Source of the DNA: Planctomycetota bacterium
GTDB lineage: Bacteria > Planctomycetota > UBA1135 > GCA-002686595
DNA: 40,933 nucleotides
Reading direction: 5' to 3'
Assembly (NCBI GenBank): GCA_002683825.1
Contig: NYUD01000079.1
Coordinates: 1-40,933, forward strand
A program made the position numbers and the translations under genes. Below the pieces are notes generated by a model. The model had not been told where the DNA came from. It was given only the letters and a program-made list of their open reading frames with translations, and made no database searches. Positions 8,551-18,782 of this stretch are shown here, piece by piece; position 1 is the first letter of the stretch; the number at the start of each line of letters is the position of its first letter.

Positions 8551-11217
8551 CTACGGCACCTGGATCGTGGGACCGCTGCGTGGCGAACTCGCGCGGTCCG
8601 CGCCGGGCCCGCTCCCGCTGCACGTAGCCTGGATCGAGAAGTCCGTCTCGAAGAAGGAGGGGGGTACGCCGGAGCCGTCGGAGAGCCCTGTGATGCCGTC
8701 GGTCGAGTCGAGGCTGTCGTAGCCCATGCGGATGCGGCCCCCATAGAAGAGCTCGACCTGGAAGGTGTTCTGGTTCGTGGTCGAGTACTCCGGAACTCCC
8801 TGCCAGGTGACGACGACGCGGTCGCTCAGCTCCCGGTAGGAGATGGTTCCACCGGCGGCGGGGTTGAAGTCGTCCCAGTAGGGTGAGATGCGCGGTTCGC
8901 CGAAGTGTTCGTCCAGGCTCTCGGTGTAGTCGGTGTCGCCGGTGATGAAGGTCAGGCTGCCGTTCGAGTTGACCCAGATGGAGGCGTAGGTCTGGCCGTA
9001 GAGCTTCACGGTGTTTCCGCCGCCGAGGACGATCTGCTGAGAGTCGTCGTCGGAAAGCACCAGGTTCGTACCTCCGGCGGGATTCGTCGCCAGCCCCAGC
9101 CCCGGCCGTGCGCAGACGACGTAGCCGTCGGGACCGGAATCGGGCGTGAAGAGCACCCCCAAGCCATTCAGATCCGTGTCTCCCAGGAACTCCTCGGTGA
9201 AGGCCAGGGGCACGTTGTCGGTCGTAAAGGAGTAGCAGCCGCCGCCGTTGTCGTCGGTGGTCGCGTTGCCCGCCGCGTCGGTGGCCAGGGCGTGGAAGAA
9301 GTAGGTCGTGTTCGGCAGGAGCCCGCTCAGCTCGACGGTGGCCGTCGTGCCGAAGTCGGTCCCGCTCTGGATCTGGACCAGGGAGGCGCAGCTCGTTCCG
9401 AGGTCCGCGCCGGCGGTCACGCCCTCGTTGGAAGTGACCGTGACGGTTGCGACGTCCGGACCGATTCCCGAAACGCCCACGCTGATGACCGCGGGAGGCG
9501 TACAGTCGATGGCGATCGAACCGGTGACGAGCACGTTGGATCCGCCCATGCCGTCATCGGCGTCCGTGTAGCGCGCGGTCACCGCGTCCCCTTCGACCAC
9601 CTGCAGCACGCCGACGGCGTCGGTGGAGCTGAGCGTCAGGGTGCCCGCGAAGCGCGCCGTCTGGGTACCGGTCTCGGTCAAGACGACACTCTCGCCCCCG
9701 GGTTCGGTGGACGAGTCGACCGACACCACCACGGTTTCAGCCACGAGGTCGGTCGTATTCAATCCGCAGTCGGTCAACAAGATCCCGAGCGTGTCCTCAC
9801 AGCGGTAGAGCGTAGAATCGAACTCGAAGGTTCCCTGGTCGGTGCACAGGGTCGCCAGAGACGTGGTATCCACCGTGAGCGTGCCCGTCGAGTCGGGATC
9901 GAGATGGTTGGAGAGCCGGGTGGTGTCGGAGTTGCCGCCCGTCCAGGACACCGAGAACTTGCCGTACCAGTCGGAGGTCTGGCTGGTGCACGAGGCGAAT
10001 CCCCCGTGGAGCTGGCCGATCACGCGGTGGTTCTGGTTGAACAGCGGCGAGCCCGAGGAACCCGGTTCGGTCGTCCCGAGGTCCCAGTCCTCGACCCGCA
10101 CGTGCGAACCGTTGCCCGGCACCGGTTCGCCGAGATAGGACGTGGTCGTGGTCGGCTGGAACTCGAAGCTGATGCGCTTCTCGTCTGTGTCGGGATGGTG
10201 GATCGCGATGGCCATGGTGGCGTCCGCGCCCGTGGCGTCCCACCCCGCGTAGGACACGTCGAAGGAAGGCGGGGGGTCGCTGTCGAGTTCGACCAGGGTG
10301 ACGTCCGAGGAGCTCCAGGCCGCCCGGAAGAACGAACCGCTGTTGAACTGTGCCAGACTCCCGTCGCCGTTGCCGCCGGCCCCCGGCGTTCCCGGTGTGC
10401 GGCAGAACGAGTTCTCGTAGTTCCAGTACACCACCAGGGAGGCCGCGTTCCCGCTCGAGATCCCGCAGTGCGCCGCCGTCATGAAGTAGGGCTTCAGGTC
10501 ATTGCGGACGTTGTTGACCATGAACCCGGTGCAGAAGGTGGAGCCGCCGGTCGAGATCACGCCGACGGAGGGGATGTCGAGCCGCCAGTCGTCGCCCTCG
10601 GGGCAGACCACGTCGTAGTTGCAGCTGCCCGAACCGAGAAAGCTCCCCCCGGGAGCGCCGAAGGGCCGATAGCCCTGGCCGATGCGGCTGAGTTCGAGCC
10701 GTACCTGACCGACCTCGCTCACGCCGACCGCCAACTCCACCATCAGATCTTCCGTGGCCACCACCGGCGTCCAGAGCTCACCGTGGGCCGCATTGTCTGT
10801 GGCGGTGAAGGGTCTCACCACGTGTGTGCGGTCGGTGGAGTAGACGTGCAACGAAGCCGAGGGCGGCAGGAAGAAGCTCCCGAAACCGAGGTTCAGGTTC
10901 ACCGCTCCCGCGGCACGGATCCGCAGGCGCCAGAGCAGCGTCTGGGAATCCAGGTTCTCCCAGGTTCCTTCCCGGGCCGGAGTCAAAGAACAATCGCGCG
11001 GCACGGCGAAGCGGGGCGGCAGCCCGGACGCTGACCTGTCCGCGTCCTCCTTGACCACGCTCGAGAGAACGATCGCAGGCAACTCGTAGGTCCAGACATG
11101 CCGGGCGTCCAGCAAGGGAAGATTTCCCCGTTGTGATGCCGAGGAGGGAGCGACGCTCTGGGCCCTGGATTGGGGAGCGGTCAGGAGCAGGAACGAAAGG
11201 AGCGCATAGCGCAGCAT
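8551..11217 (-). CDS. Secreted lysyl-endopeptidase-like serine protease with NIDO-like C-terminus
   Basis: The 888-residue product has a signal peptide (LLSFLLLTAPQSRA-Q) and a trypsin-fold protease domain close to Achromobacter protease I (lysyl endopeptidase). The triad is visible: His250 in MTAAHC, Asp305 in SSDVTLVEL, Ser388 in TTEPGSSGSPLFN, followed by the family-typical VIGQLHGG. A pro-region of about 180 residues precedes it, as in the family. After about 440 come beta-rich repeats, a fibronectin-III-like segment (TPPAVISVGVSG to YSFTTDN) and a final domain with WVNSNGSLTF, ISPYWDDFNP and VVVTWQGV that resembles NIDO domains. The lysine preference is inferred from similarity only. The start has GGAG upstream. 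It is convergent with the module-1 kinase gene, 45 bp apart. A very long antisense frame across it is a GC-bias artefact. Confidence 0.88.
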   Translation of the reverse strand: MLRYALLSFLLLTAPQSRAQSVAPSSASQRGNLPLLDARHVWTYELPAIVLSSVVKEDADRSASGLPPRFAVPRDCSLTPAREGTWENLDSQTLLWRLRIRAAGAVNLNLGFGSFFLPPSASLHVYSTDRTHVVRPFTATDNAAHGELWTPVVATEDLMVELAVGVSEVGQVRLELSRIGQGYRPFGAPGGSFLGSGSCNYDVVCPEGDDWRLDIPSVGVISTGGSTFCTGFMVNNVRNDLKPYFMTAAHCGISSGNAASLVVYWNYENSFCRTPGTPGAGGNGDGSLAQFNSGSFFRAAWSSSDVTLVELDSDPPPSFDVSYAGWDATGADATMAIAIHHPDTDEKRISFEFQPTTTTSYLGEPVPGNGSHVRVEDWDLGTTEPGSSGSPLFNQNHRVIGQLHGGFASCTSQTSDWYGKFSVSWTGGNSDTTRLSNHLDPDSTGTLTVDTTSLATLCTDQGTFEFDSTLYRCEDTLGILLTDCGLNTTDLVAETVVVSVDSSTEPGGESVVLTETGTQTARFAGTLTLSSTDAVGVLQVVEGDAVTARYTDADDGMGGSNVLVTGSIAIDCTPPAVISVGVSGIGPDVATVTVTSNEGVTAGADLGTSCASLVQIQSGTDFGTTATVELSGLLPNTTYFFHALATDAAGNATTDDNGGGCYSFTTDNVPLAFTEEFLGDTDLNGLGVLFTPDSGPDGYVVCARPGLGLATNPAGGTNLVLSDDDSQQIVLGGGNTVKLYGQTYASIWVNSNGSLTFITGDTDYTESLDEHFGEPRISPYWDDFNPAAGGTISYRELSDRVVVTWQGVPEYSTTNQNTFQVELFYGGRIRMGYDSLDSTDGITGLSDGSGVPPSFFETDFSIQATCSGSGPGADRASSPRSGPTIQVP

Positions 11218-11599
11218 GGAGAAGCTCCGGGAGGCGGCCGGTGGTGGGATGGGGGTGGGACGGACGGCCCCATGTTAGGCCAAGCAGGTGCATCCGGGCA
11301 GAGCGGATGTGGTAGGGAATCGCTTGCCGAGCGGTGCAGCGCCACACCCCGGCGTCGGTCCGCAAGACCCCCCCCCGCACCCACCCTGCGGCAGTGACGT
11401 AAGTCCGTTGGCCGAAAGGGCCTCGGGCCACGACGCGGGGGTGGATCAGGGGGGCTCTCCACGCTCGCCCCCACGATGTCGCCGGCCCCACCGGACCGAA
11501 AGCCCACCCGAGCAGCGCGATGCCATGGGGCGTGGGGCGTCCGTTCAGGTGATGTTCGTTCCCCGCTTGAGAGGGGACGCCCGATCGTATTCGGGACCG
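11218..11599. other. 382-bp gap, probable promoter region of the protease
   Basis: This stretch lies upstream of the protease start (11217) and downstream of the DUF1501 stop (11600), both minus. It holds runs of G and C and a short inverted repeat GGCC-GAAAG-GGCC near 11411, but no convincing gene, RNA or T-tailed terminator. Confidence 0.5.
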
Positions 11600-13003
11600 T
11601 CAGGCGAGGAGCTCGTGCACGACGTGCCCGTGCACGTCGGTCAGACGAAAGCGCCTGCCCTGGTGCTTGTAGACCAGACGCTCGTGGTCGATGCCCAAAA
11701 GGTGCAAGAGCGTCGCCTGCAGGTCGTGGACGTGGACCGGATCGCGCACGATGTTGTAGCCGTACTCATCGGTTTCGCCGTGGACGTGGCCGGGCTTCAC
11801 GCCCGCGCCCGCCATCCACAGGGTGAAGCAACGCGGGTGATGGTCGCGGCCGTAGTTGTCCGCCGTCAGTTTGCCCTGGGAGTAGCTCGTGCGTCCGAAT
11901 TCGCCGCCCCAGACGACCAGCGTATCCTCGAGCAGGCCGCGGCGTTTCAGGTCCACGACCAGAGCCGCCGACGCGCGGTCCGTCTCGGCGCACTGAACGC
12001 GGATGCCGGAGGGGAGGTTGTCGTGCTGGTCCCAGCCCTTGTGGTAAAGCTGCACAAAGCGCACGTCGCGCTCGAGCAGCCGCCGCGCGAGCAAACAGTT
12101 GGCGGCATAGGTGCCGGGATCGCGCGCGTCCTCGCCGTACAGATCGAAGGTCTCGGCGGGCTCGTCGGAAAGATCGGTGACCTCGGGAACCGAGGTCTGC
12201 ATGCGGTAGGCCAGCTCGTAGTTGGCCATGCGCACGGCGATCTCGGGATCGGCCTCGCGCTCGATCTGGTTGGTGTGCAGCTTGCGCAGGCTCGTGAGCA
12301 TGCGCCGGCGCGTGGCCGGTGAGATGCCCTCGGGATCGCTCAGGTACAGCACCGGGTCGCGCCCCGCCCGCAGCTGCACGCCCTGATAGCGTGAGGGTAG
12401 AAGGCCCGCGCCCCACAGCCGCGAGTACAGGGGCTGCCCACCCTTGTCCTTGCTGACCAGTACGCAGTAGGCCGGCAGGTTCTTGTTGATGCTGCCGAGG
12501 CCGTAGCTGATCCACGCGCCCATGCTCGGCCGCCCCGCGATCTCGGAACCCGTCTGGAAGAAGGTGATGGCCGGATCGTGGTTGATGGCCTCGGTGTGCA
12601 TCGAACGGATGAAGCACAACTCGTCCACGATCTTCGAGGTGTGCGGCAGGAGCTCGCTGACCCAGCGGCCACATTCGCCGTGACGGGCGAACGCAAACCG
12701 GGAACCGGCCAGCGGCAGGGTGGCCTGGTTGGCGGACATGCCCGTCAGACGCTGGCCGCGGCGTACCTCTGCGGGCAGCTCCTCTCCGTTCTTCTCCTCC
12801 AGGAGCGGTTTGAAGTCGAAGAGGTCCTGCTGGGAGGGAGCGCCGCTTTGGAACAGGTACACCACCCGCCGGGCGCGCGGCTTGAAATGGGTCAGGCTCT
12901 GGGTGTCGTCCTCCAGGAGGCGTCCCAGAGCGACGCCCGCCAGTCCGAGGGATCCGCCGGAGAGGAAGTGACGGCGGGTCGGTGCGAAGGGGTCGACATT
13001 CAT
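11600..13003 (-). CDS. DUF1501 family protein (Tat-exported, sulfatase-superfamily fold)
   Basis: This 467-residue protein is a typical planctomycete DUF1501 protein. It begins with a twin-arginine signal ([16 protein letters not shown]) followed by the family opening [26 protein letters not shown] and the end region [18 protein letters not shown] are also family signatures. The fold belongs to the alkaline phosphatase/sulfatase superfamily but the enzymatic activity of the family is unproven. ATG 13003 was chosen because it starts the Tat signal. The stop codon of the upstream PSD1-type gene (13000-13002) overlaps this ATG, so the two are translationally coupled. DUF1501 and PSD1-type genes are frequently paired in Planctomycetota. 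The open frame extends far upstream to 15097, but that part is a shadow of the PSD1 gene. Confidence 0.92.
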   Translation of the reverse strand: MNVDPFAPTRRHFLSGGSLGLAGVALGRLLEDDTQSLTHFKPRARRVVYLFQSGAPSQQDLFDFKPLLEEKNGEELPAEVRRGQRLTGMSANQATLPLAGSRFAFARHGECGRWVSELLPHTSKIVDELCFIRSMHTEAINHDPAITFFQTGSEIAGRPSMGAWISYGLGSINKNLPAYCVLVSKDKGGQPLYSRLWGAGLLPSRYQGVQLRAGRDPVLYLSDPEGISPATRRRMLTSLRKLHTNQIEREADPEIAVRMANYELAYRMQTSVPEVTDLSDEPAETFDLYGEDARDPGTYAANCLLARRLLERDVRFVQLYHKGWDQHDNLPSGIRVQCAETDRASAALVVDLKRRGLLEDTLVVWGGEFGRTSYSQGKLTADNYGRDHHPRCFTLWMAGAGVKPGHVHGETDEYGYNIVRDPVHVHDLQATLLHLLGIDHERLVYKHQGRRFRLTDVHGHVVHELLA

Positions 13004-16000
13004 CGCTTGGTCACCGCCGCGTCGAAGGAGAAGAGCATGTTCGCCACCACCGCCTGCGCCGCCAGATCGGACGCGTCGATTCCCCCAGGCGCTTCGCCCG
13101 CAAACGCCAGGGCTTCCTCGGGGTGTGCGGTGAAATCCGCGCGCTGTTCGTCCAGGAGTTCGCGCAGGATGACCAGCTCGGGGGCGGTCGGCCGGCGCGA
13201 GGTGAGCCAGCGGAAGCTGTAGGCGAGCCGCTCGTCGTCCGAGGCAGGGGCTTCCTTGAAGGCGCGCGCCGCGAGCGCTCGGCCCGCTTCGATGAACTGC
13301 GGATCGTTCAGGAGCACCAGTGCTTGCAGCGGCGTATTCGTCGTCTGCCTCCGTGCGACGCAGACTTCCCGCTTGCCGGTGTCGAAGATCATCATCGCAG
13401 GCGGGGGCGAGGTGCGCTTCCAGTACGTGTAGAGGCTGCGCCGAAAGCGTCCGTCGCCCGTGTCGGGGGTGTAGACCTGCCCGTTCTTCTCCTGCCAGAG
13501 GCCCGGCGGTTGGTAGGGCTTCACGCCTGGGCCGCCGATCTTCTCGACCAGGAGCCCGCTCGCGAAGAGCGCCGTATCGCGCAGCCACTCCGCCGGCATG
13601 CGGTAGCTCGGCGCCCGCGCAAGGAGCCGGTTGTCGGGGTCGAGCCGCCGCGCCTTGCTCGAGGGGCGTGAGCCCTGCCGGTAGGTCGCCGACAGGACCA
13701 GACGCTTCATGAGTGCCTTCACGTCCCAGCCCGAGTCGACGAAATCGTGGGCGAGGGTGTCGAGCAGGTCGGGATGGGTGGGCGGCGTGCCCTGGCTGCC
13801 GAAGTTCTCCGAGGTCTCCACCAGACCGCGCCCGAAGACGACTTGCCAGAGCCGGTTGACGGCGACGCGTCCGGTCAGGGGATGGCCCGGATCGGTCAGC
13901 CAGCGCGCGAGGCCGAGGCGGTTTTTCGGCAGATCTTTCGGGAAAGGGAAGATCGCGTCCGGCGTGTGGGGTTCCACGGGTGCACCCGGTTCCGCGTAGG
14001 AGCCGCGCTTCAACACCCGGGCCACGCGTGGCGTGGGGAGCTCCACCATGGTCATGATCTCGGGGATGGTGTCCACGAGTTGCCCCAGCTCGGCGCGCAA
14101 CGCTTGCAAGCGTTGTGCGGCTTCGAGCCATGCGGCCGTTTCCCCGTCCACTCCATCTCCACCGGGCGCCATAGTGCCGTCGGGCTTCCCTCGCCGGCCC
14201 GCGTACAGGAGCTCGACCTCGACCGGTCCCAGGCAGCGCTCGAAGACCTGCAGCTCGTCGACGCGCCCGGCGACGAAGCCCCGGTCCCGGAAGCGCTGGC
14301 CGAGTGTCAGCACGAGGTCGCCGCCGCTCACGATGTCCTTGGTCAGGTGGTCGCGCACGACCTCGCTCTTCGCCGGGACGCCATGGAGGAAGAGGGTGAG
14401 CCCCGCCGCGCTCGAGGAACCGTCGTAGGTCACGGCCACGTGCGTCCACACGCCCGGCTGCAGCGGAGCTTCGAGGCGGCGGCGCATCGCATCGCCGGGC
14501 CAGAAGTGGATCAAGGAGAAGCTCGGGCGTCCGTCTTCCAGGAGCAACTGGTAGCCGCAGCTGGCGGCGTCGGTCCAGGCGCGCGAGCGATGCAGGACGA
14601 CGGCACGCTCGGCGGGTTCGCGATCGTCGGGCAGGCGCAGCCAGAGCGAGAACGTGAACGGGTCCCAGCGCCGGAACTCCGCCAGGCCCGGAAAGCTCGC
14701 GTTGTTCTCGCCCGAGAGCTCCAGGGCCCGCCCGAAGCGTCCCTCCACGCCGAGGGGCGCGTCGTCGGGTCGCCCGGTAGCTTCCGAAGCGGCCGGGCTG
14801 AAGAGAACGCCGTCCTGTTGCAGCGTGTCGAAGGAAAAGGAACCCGCGAGGCCCTGGAGGTCGAAGGCGGGGAGAGACAAGTCCGCGAGCTCTTCTTCGG
14901 CTGCGCTGATTCTCTCTTGCAGCAGGGCGATGCGTCGGTCGTCCTCGGCCTCGCTGAGCAGGAGCGTCGGTGTGGGGACACCCGCGGTGAAGTGCGAGTA
15001 CAGCCCGGACTCGTCGATGTCGTCGAAGAACGCGAAGAGCCCGTAGTAGTCCGTCTGAGCGAGGGGATCGAACTTGTGGTCGTGGCAACGGGCACACTCG
15101 AGCGTGAGTCCGAGAAAAGCCGTTCCGAAGGTGTGCACGCGGTCGGCGACGTACTCGACGCGGAACTCCTCGTTCACGCTGCCGCCTTCGTTGGTCTGGC
15201 GGTGCAGGCGATTGAAGGCGGTCGCGAGGCGGCCTTCGCGGGTCGGTTCCTCGAAGAGATCACCGGCGAGCTGCTGCGCGACGAAGCGGTCGTAGGAAAG
15301 GTTGGTGTCGAAGCTTCGGATCACCCAGTCGCGCCACGGCCAGACCCGGCTCTCGACGTCGTTCTGGTAGCCGTAGGTGTCGGCGTAGCGCGCGAGGTCG
15401 AGCCAGTCGGCCGCCATGCGCTCCGCGTAGCGCGGAGAGGCGAGCAGCCGGTCGACCACCGTTTCGTAAGCGTCCTCACCCGGGTCGGCGAGAAAGGCGT
15501 CGATCTCGTCGGGTGCGGGCGGCAAGCCCGTGAGATCGAAGCTCGCGCGTCGGATCCAGGTCTCGCGCGGCGCCTGCGGTGCCGGGGCGAGTCCCGCGCT
15601 CTCCATTCGAGCGAGAACAAAGCGATCGAGCTCGTCACGCGGCCAGCTCGCTCGCTCTACGGAGGGCGCCGGCTTGCGTTCGCCGGGAACGAAAGCCCAG
15701 TGTTGCTCGTATTCCGCACCCTGGGCGATCCAGCGCTCGATTTGCTCCTTTTCTTCGAGAGTCAGGGCGAGCTTCGAGTCCGGAGGCGGCATGCGTTCGG
15801 AGGGATCCCCGTTTCGGATGCGAGCCACGACTTCGCTCTCTTCAGGCCGGCCGGCAACGATGGCGGCGTACCCGCCGAGATCCGCCGTGGCATCCGCGAA
15901 GCGATCGAGCCGGATCTTTCCCGCGCGTCGGCGCGCCGCCTCGTCGGGGCCGTGGCAGGGGAAACAGCGGTCGGAGAGGATGGGTCGGATGTCGCGCCGG

Positions 16001-16140
16001 AAATCGACCCGCTCCTCTTCATGGGTTGGCGGTCGAGCCCCGTGGACGAGGGCCGCCAGTCCCAGAGCGACCGGCGCGAACCGGAGGCCTGGTCGAAAGA
16101 CATGCACGGCTTTTGACGGCCCGGGCGGCGGAGTGTCCAT
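13000..16140 (-). CDS. PSD1-type protein: cytochrome c, DUF1549, LamG-like, DUF1553
   Basis: The 1046-residue product carries a planctomycete cytochrome-c domain with a heme motif CFPCH (residues 59-63) and a possible Met ligand in ERMPPPDS, then a DUF1549 (PSCyt2) domain (about 165-385) holding a second CxxCH, CARCH. A region of about 200 residues ([38 protein letters not shown]) is a LamG-like glycan-binding fold inserted before DUF1553 ([20 protein letters not shown] onwards). A signal-like hydrophobic stretch ([15 protein letters not shown]) begins near residue 21. The chosen ATG 16140 is the third of three nearby ATGs (16152, 16149, 16140); the earlier ones are possible. The reaction of this family is not established; electron transfer coupled to carbohydrate use is the usual guess. 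It is divergent from the sulfatase at 16289. Confidence 0.93.
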   Translation of the reverse strand: MDTPPPGPSKAVHVFRPGLRFAPVALGLAALVHGARPPTHEEERVDFRRDIRPILSDRCFPCHGPDEAARRRAGKIRLDRFADATADLGGYAAIVAGRPEESEVVARIRNGDPSERMPPPDSKLALTLEEKEQIERWIAQGAEYEQHWAFVPGERKPAPSVERASWPRDELDRFVLARMESAGLAPAPQAPRETWIRRASFDLTGLPPAPDEIDAFLADPGEDAYETVVDRLLASPRYAERMAADWLDLARYADTYGYQNDVESRVWPWRDWVIRSFDTNLSYDRFVAQQLAGDLFEEPTREGRLATAFNRLHRQTNEGGSVNEEFRVEYVADRVHTFGTAFLGLTLECARCHDHKFDPLAQTDYYGLFAFFDDIDESGLYSHFTAGVPTPTLLLSEAEDDRRIALLQERISAAEEELADLSLPAFDLQGLAGSFSFDTLQQDGVLFSPAASEATGRPDDAPLGVEGRFGRALELSGENNASFPGLAEFRRWDPFTFSLWLRLPDDREPAERAVVLHRSRAWTDAASCGYQLLLEDGRPSFSLIHFWPGDAMRRRLEAPLQPGVWTHVAVTYDGSSSAAGLTLFLHGVPAKSEVVRDHLTKDIVSGGDLVLTLGQRFRDRGFVAGRVDELQVFERCLGPVEVELLYAGRRGKPDGTMAPGGDGVDGETAAWLEAAQRLQALRAELGQLVDTIPEIMTMVELPTPRVARVLKRGSYAEPGAPVEPHTPDAIFPFPKDLPKNRLGLARWLTDPGHPLTGRVAVNRLWQVVFGRGLVETSENFGSQGTPPTHPDLLDTLAHDFVDSGWDVKALMKRLVLSATYRQGSRPSSKARRLDPDNRLLARAPSYRMPAEWLRDTALFASGLLVEKIGGPGVKPYQPPGLWQEKNGQVYTPDTGDGRFRRSLYTYWKRTSPPPAMMIFDTGKREVCVARRQTTNTPLQALVLLNDPQFIEAGRALAARAFKEAPASDDERLAYSFRWLTSRRPTAPELVILRELLDEQRADFTAHPEEALAFAGEAPGGIDASDLAAQAVVANMLFSFDAAVTKR

Positions 16141-16288
16141 CGCGCCCATCATAGGGCCATGGCACTCGATCGGCTGCCAATCACGCCGCGCAGGCGCCAT
16201 TCCGCGCAGCCGGACGACGGCGTCGATCGTCGCTCGAGACCGGGGCTTTCCCGGGTTTGCTCCGCTGCGCAGTTGATATCTTCAGCCC

Positions 16289-17776
16289 ATGATCTCACTC
16301 GCCGCCCTCGCCCTCACCGCGATCGTCTCACCCCAGGCTCCGCGCAACGTCGTCGTCATCCTGGCCGACGACATGGGGCTCGCCTCCCTGCATGCAGAGC
16401 ATCCCGACTCGGGTCTGCCGACGCCCAATCTCGATCGGCTTGCGCAGCAGGGCATGTCCTTCACCGACGCCCATTCGGGCTCCGCGGTGTGCTCGCCGAC
16501 GCGCTACGGCCTGCTCACGGGTCGCTACTGCTGGCGTACGAGTCTCAAGGCGGGGATCGTGGACAAGTGGGGGCCGCCCCTGATCGCCGAGCAACGCGTG
16601 ACCCTGGCGGACGTCGCGAGTTCGGCGGGTCTGCGCACGGCGTGCATCGGCAAGTGGCACCTCGGATGGCGCTGGCCCGGGAAGGGCGGCGGCACGACCC
16701 GCAAGCCCGGAGAGATCGACTACTCGAGGCCCATCGACGGCGGGCCCCTCGAGGCCGGCTTCGAGTACTACTTCGGCGACGATGTGCCCAACTGGCCGCC
16801 CTACCTCTGGATCGAGGACGACCGCGCCCTTTCCGTGCCCGAGGGCAACATGGAGGAAGACTCGCCCAACGGAGTGCGAGCCGGTCCGATGACCCCCGGT
16901 TGGAGTCTCGAGGCGGTTCTGCCCGAGATCACCCGGCGCTGCGTCAACTTCATCCGGGACCGCGCCCGGGCCGGTGAGCGCTTCTTCTTGTACTTTCCGA
17001 TGACCTCGCCGCACACACCGATCAATCCGTCCGAGACGTTTCAGGGACAGAGCGGGGTCAGCCGCTATGCCGACTTTCTGCTCGAGACCGACTGGTCGGT
17101 GGGGCAGTTGTTGCGCGCCCTCGATCAGTATGGGGTTGCCGGGGAAACCCTGGTGATCTTCACGAGCGACAACGGCACCTCTCCCAAGGCGAACTTCGAT
17201 CGGCTCGCGGCCGGCGGCGTGGACCTGCGGGCGCACTGGCGCGGGCACAAGGCCGACATCTGGGAGGGAGGCCACCGGGTTCCCTTTCTGGTGCGCTGGC
17301 CGGGAGTCGTGGAGCCCGGGTCGCGCTGCGAGGAGCCGGTCGTACTGACGGACGTGATGGCGACGGTCGCGCAGGCGCTCGCGGTCGAACTCGATCAGGG
17401 CGTCGGCGAGGACAGCGTCAGTTTGGTGGCGCTACTGAAGGGAGCCTCGCGCGGCCTGCCGCTGCACGACGCGATCGTGCACCACAGCAGCACGGGGCGG
17501 TTCGCCGTGCGCGCCGGGCGCTGGAAGCTTTGCTTTTGTCCGGGTTCGGGCGGATGGTCCAGGCCCCGAGGCGCGGCTGAGGCGAAGGAAAAAAGCCTCG
17601 CGCCCGTGCAACTCTTTGACATGGAAGGGGATCCCGGGGAGCGGCACAACCTGGCCGAGGAGATGGAGGAGAAGGTGGCGCATCTGACCGCAACCCTGCG
17701 GCGTGTGGTCGAAGGCGCGCCCTGTGATGGCGAGGACTGGTGGAAACAGTTGCCCTGGTCCGAGACGAGCGAGTGA
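16289..17776 (+). CDS. Sulfatase, arylsulfatase A-like
   Basis: The 495-residue product is a type I sulfatase that would hydrolyse sulfate esters outside the cytoplasm. It has a short hydrophobic N-terminus, the metal-binding ILADDMG near residue 24, and the catalytic CSPTR (Cys68-Arg72), whose Cys must be converted to formylglycine, followed by LTGR. Later it has GKWHLG, FTSDNG and the C-terminal LFDMEGDPGERHNLA typical of the family. Length is normal. ATG 16289 starts the signal. It is divergent from the PSD1-type gene (148 bp apart), and its 3' end meets the TauE/SafE gene. The true substrate cannot be read from the sequence. Confidence 0.93.
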   Translation: MISLAALALTAIVSPQAPRNVVVILADDMGLASLHAEHPDSGLPTPNLDRLAQQGMSFTDAHSGSAVCSPTRYGLLTGRYCWRTSLKAGIVDKWGPPLIAEQRVTLADVASSAGLRTACIGKWHLGWRWPGKGGGTTRKPGEIDYSRPIDGGPLEAGFEYYFGDDVPNWPPYLWIEDDRALSVPEGNMEEDSPNGVRAGPMTPGWSLEAVLPEITRRCVNFIRDRARAGERFFLYFPMTSPHTPINPSETFQGQSGVSRYADFLLETDWSVGQLLRALDQYGVAGETLVIFTSDNGTSPKANFDRLAAGGVDLRAHWRGHKADIWEGGHRVPFLVRWPGVVEPGSRCEEPVVLTDVMATVAQALAVELDQGVGEDSVSLVALLKGASRGLPLHDAIVHHSSTGRFAVRAGRWKLCFCPGSGGWSRPRGAAEAKEKSLAPVQLFDMEGDPGERHNLAEEMEEKVAHLTATLRRVVEGAPCDGEDWWKQLPWSETSE

Positions 17777-17808
17777 ACCGCCGCGCGCCATCCGGGGCGG
17801 GCGCTCGC

Positions 17809-18546
17809 TCAGGTCCAGGGAGTAGCAATCAGCCGCAGGGCCAGGCCAGTCAGAACCGCGCGGTAGGCCGTGCGGAACCTCGCCTCGCTCAGTCGCGAGA
17901 GGATCTTCTTGCCGCACCAGGTTCCCAGGATGACGGCTGCGGCGAGGGGTACGACGTGCGGGAGTTCGTCGGCGAAGGAGAACCCCACCGCTCCGAAGGC
18001 GACGATCTTCTGGACGTGGATGAACACCTGACAGGCGGCCTTGGTCGCGATGATCTCTTCCTTGCGCCAGCCCTCGCGCAGGAAGAAGGGAGCGATCAAG
18101 GGACCCGTTGCGCCCACGACCACGCCCAGGGTTCCGGCCACCACGCCGACGGCCGCGAAGGCGGGCCGTTCTCCCCACCCGATCTTCCAGCCCTTGGGCT
18201 TCCATGTGGCGAAGATGACCAGGCACCCGATCAACACCTTCGTCTGTTCAGGATCCAGCCAGGTGGCGATCGCGAGCCCGAGCACCGGGAAGGGCAGGGC
18301 GCACAGGGCGAAGATCCACCAGGCCGACCAGCGCACGTCCTTGCGGAACAGTACGGCGCGGGTGGAGTTGGAGCTCAACTGCACCAGCGCGTGAATGGGG
18401 ATGGCCAGTGCCGGCTCGAGCCCGCACAGGAAAAGGACCGTCAGGAGGAAGATGCCCCCGCCCATGCCCAGGAACCCGGAAAGGGTCGAGCCCACAAAGG
18501 CCGCGCCCGCCAGCATGAAAAGGGTCGACAGTTCCAGTTCAGCCAT
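17809..18546 (-). CDS. TauE/SafE-family anion exporter (TSUP)
   Basis: The 245-residue product is a polytopic membrane protein of the TSUP (TauE/SafE) family, which exports sulfite, sulfoacetate or related anions. It shows about seven or eight hydrophobic segments, the family-typical GFLGMGGGIFLLTVLF near the start and the second half-repeat VGVVAGTLGVVVGATGPLIA. It is convergent with the sulfatase gene, 32 bp from its stop. The neighbourhood suggests export of a sulfur anion released by polymer desulfation, but sulfatases release sulfate, not sulfite, so the substrate is uncertain. No ribosome-binding site was seen before ATG 18546. Confidence 0.85.
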   Translation of the reverse strand: MAELELSTLFMLAGAAFVGSTLSGFLGMGGGIFLLTVLFLCGLEPALAIPIHALVQLSSNSTRAVLFRKDVRWSAWWIFALCALPFPVLGLAIATWLDPEQTKVLIGCLVIFATWKPKGWKIGWGERPAFAAVGVVAGTLGVVVGATGPLIAPFFLREGWRKEEIIATKAACQVFIHVQKIVAFGAVGFSFADELPHVVPLAAAVILGTWCGKKILSRLSEARFRTAYRAVLTGLALRLIATPWT

Positions 18547-18782
18547 GGCTCGACTTCGGAGGATCCGGCCCCGCTCCTTTTACCCTCGATGCCTACCGGA
18601 TGCTCGCGAGAATGGGGGGCCGGTCAAGCCCGAAATCGGACGGGCGGAGACGACGCGCGGGTGGCCCTGCACTTCGACGCCACGCCCCACCCGCAAGGAC
18701 GGCGAACTCGACCGGTGCATGGCCAGGACGAACTCGGCCGTGGAGTGCGGGATGAGTCCCCCGCATCAGGGCCCGGCTTCCG

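Noticed and set aside
8905..11034. 709-codon plus-strand frame opposite the protease
   Set aside because: It lies fully antisense to a gene with a clear signal peptide and catalytic triad. Its product has no domain and is rich in Arg, Gly and Val, as expected from GC-biased opposite frames.
11600..15097. Continuous 1165-codon frame read as one DUF1501-containing protein
   Set aside because: Only the part from 13003 resembles DUF1501 and begins with a Tat signal. The upstream part is out of frame with the PSD1 gene and is Arg- and Pro-rich.
13747..16116. 789-codon plus-strand frame opposite the PSD1 gene
   Set aside because: It is antisense to a protein with CxxCH, DUF1549 and DUF1553 features; the product has no recognisable motif.
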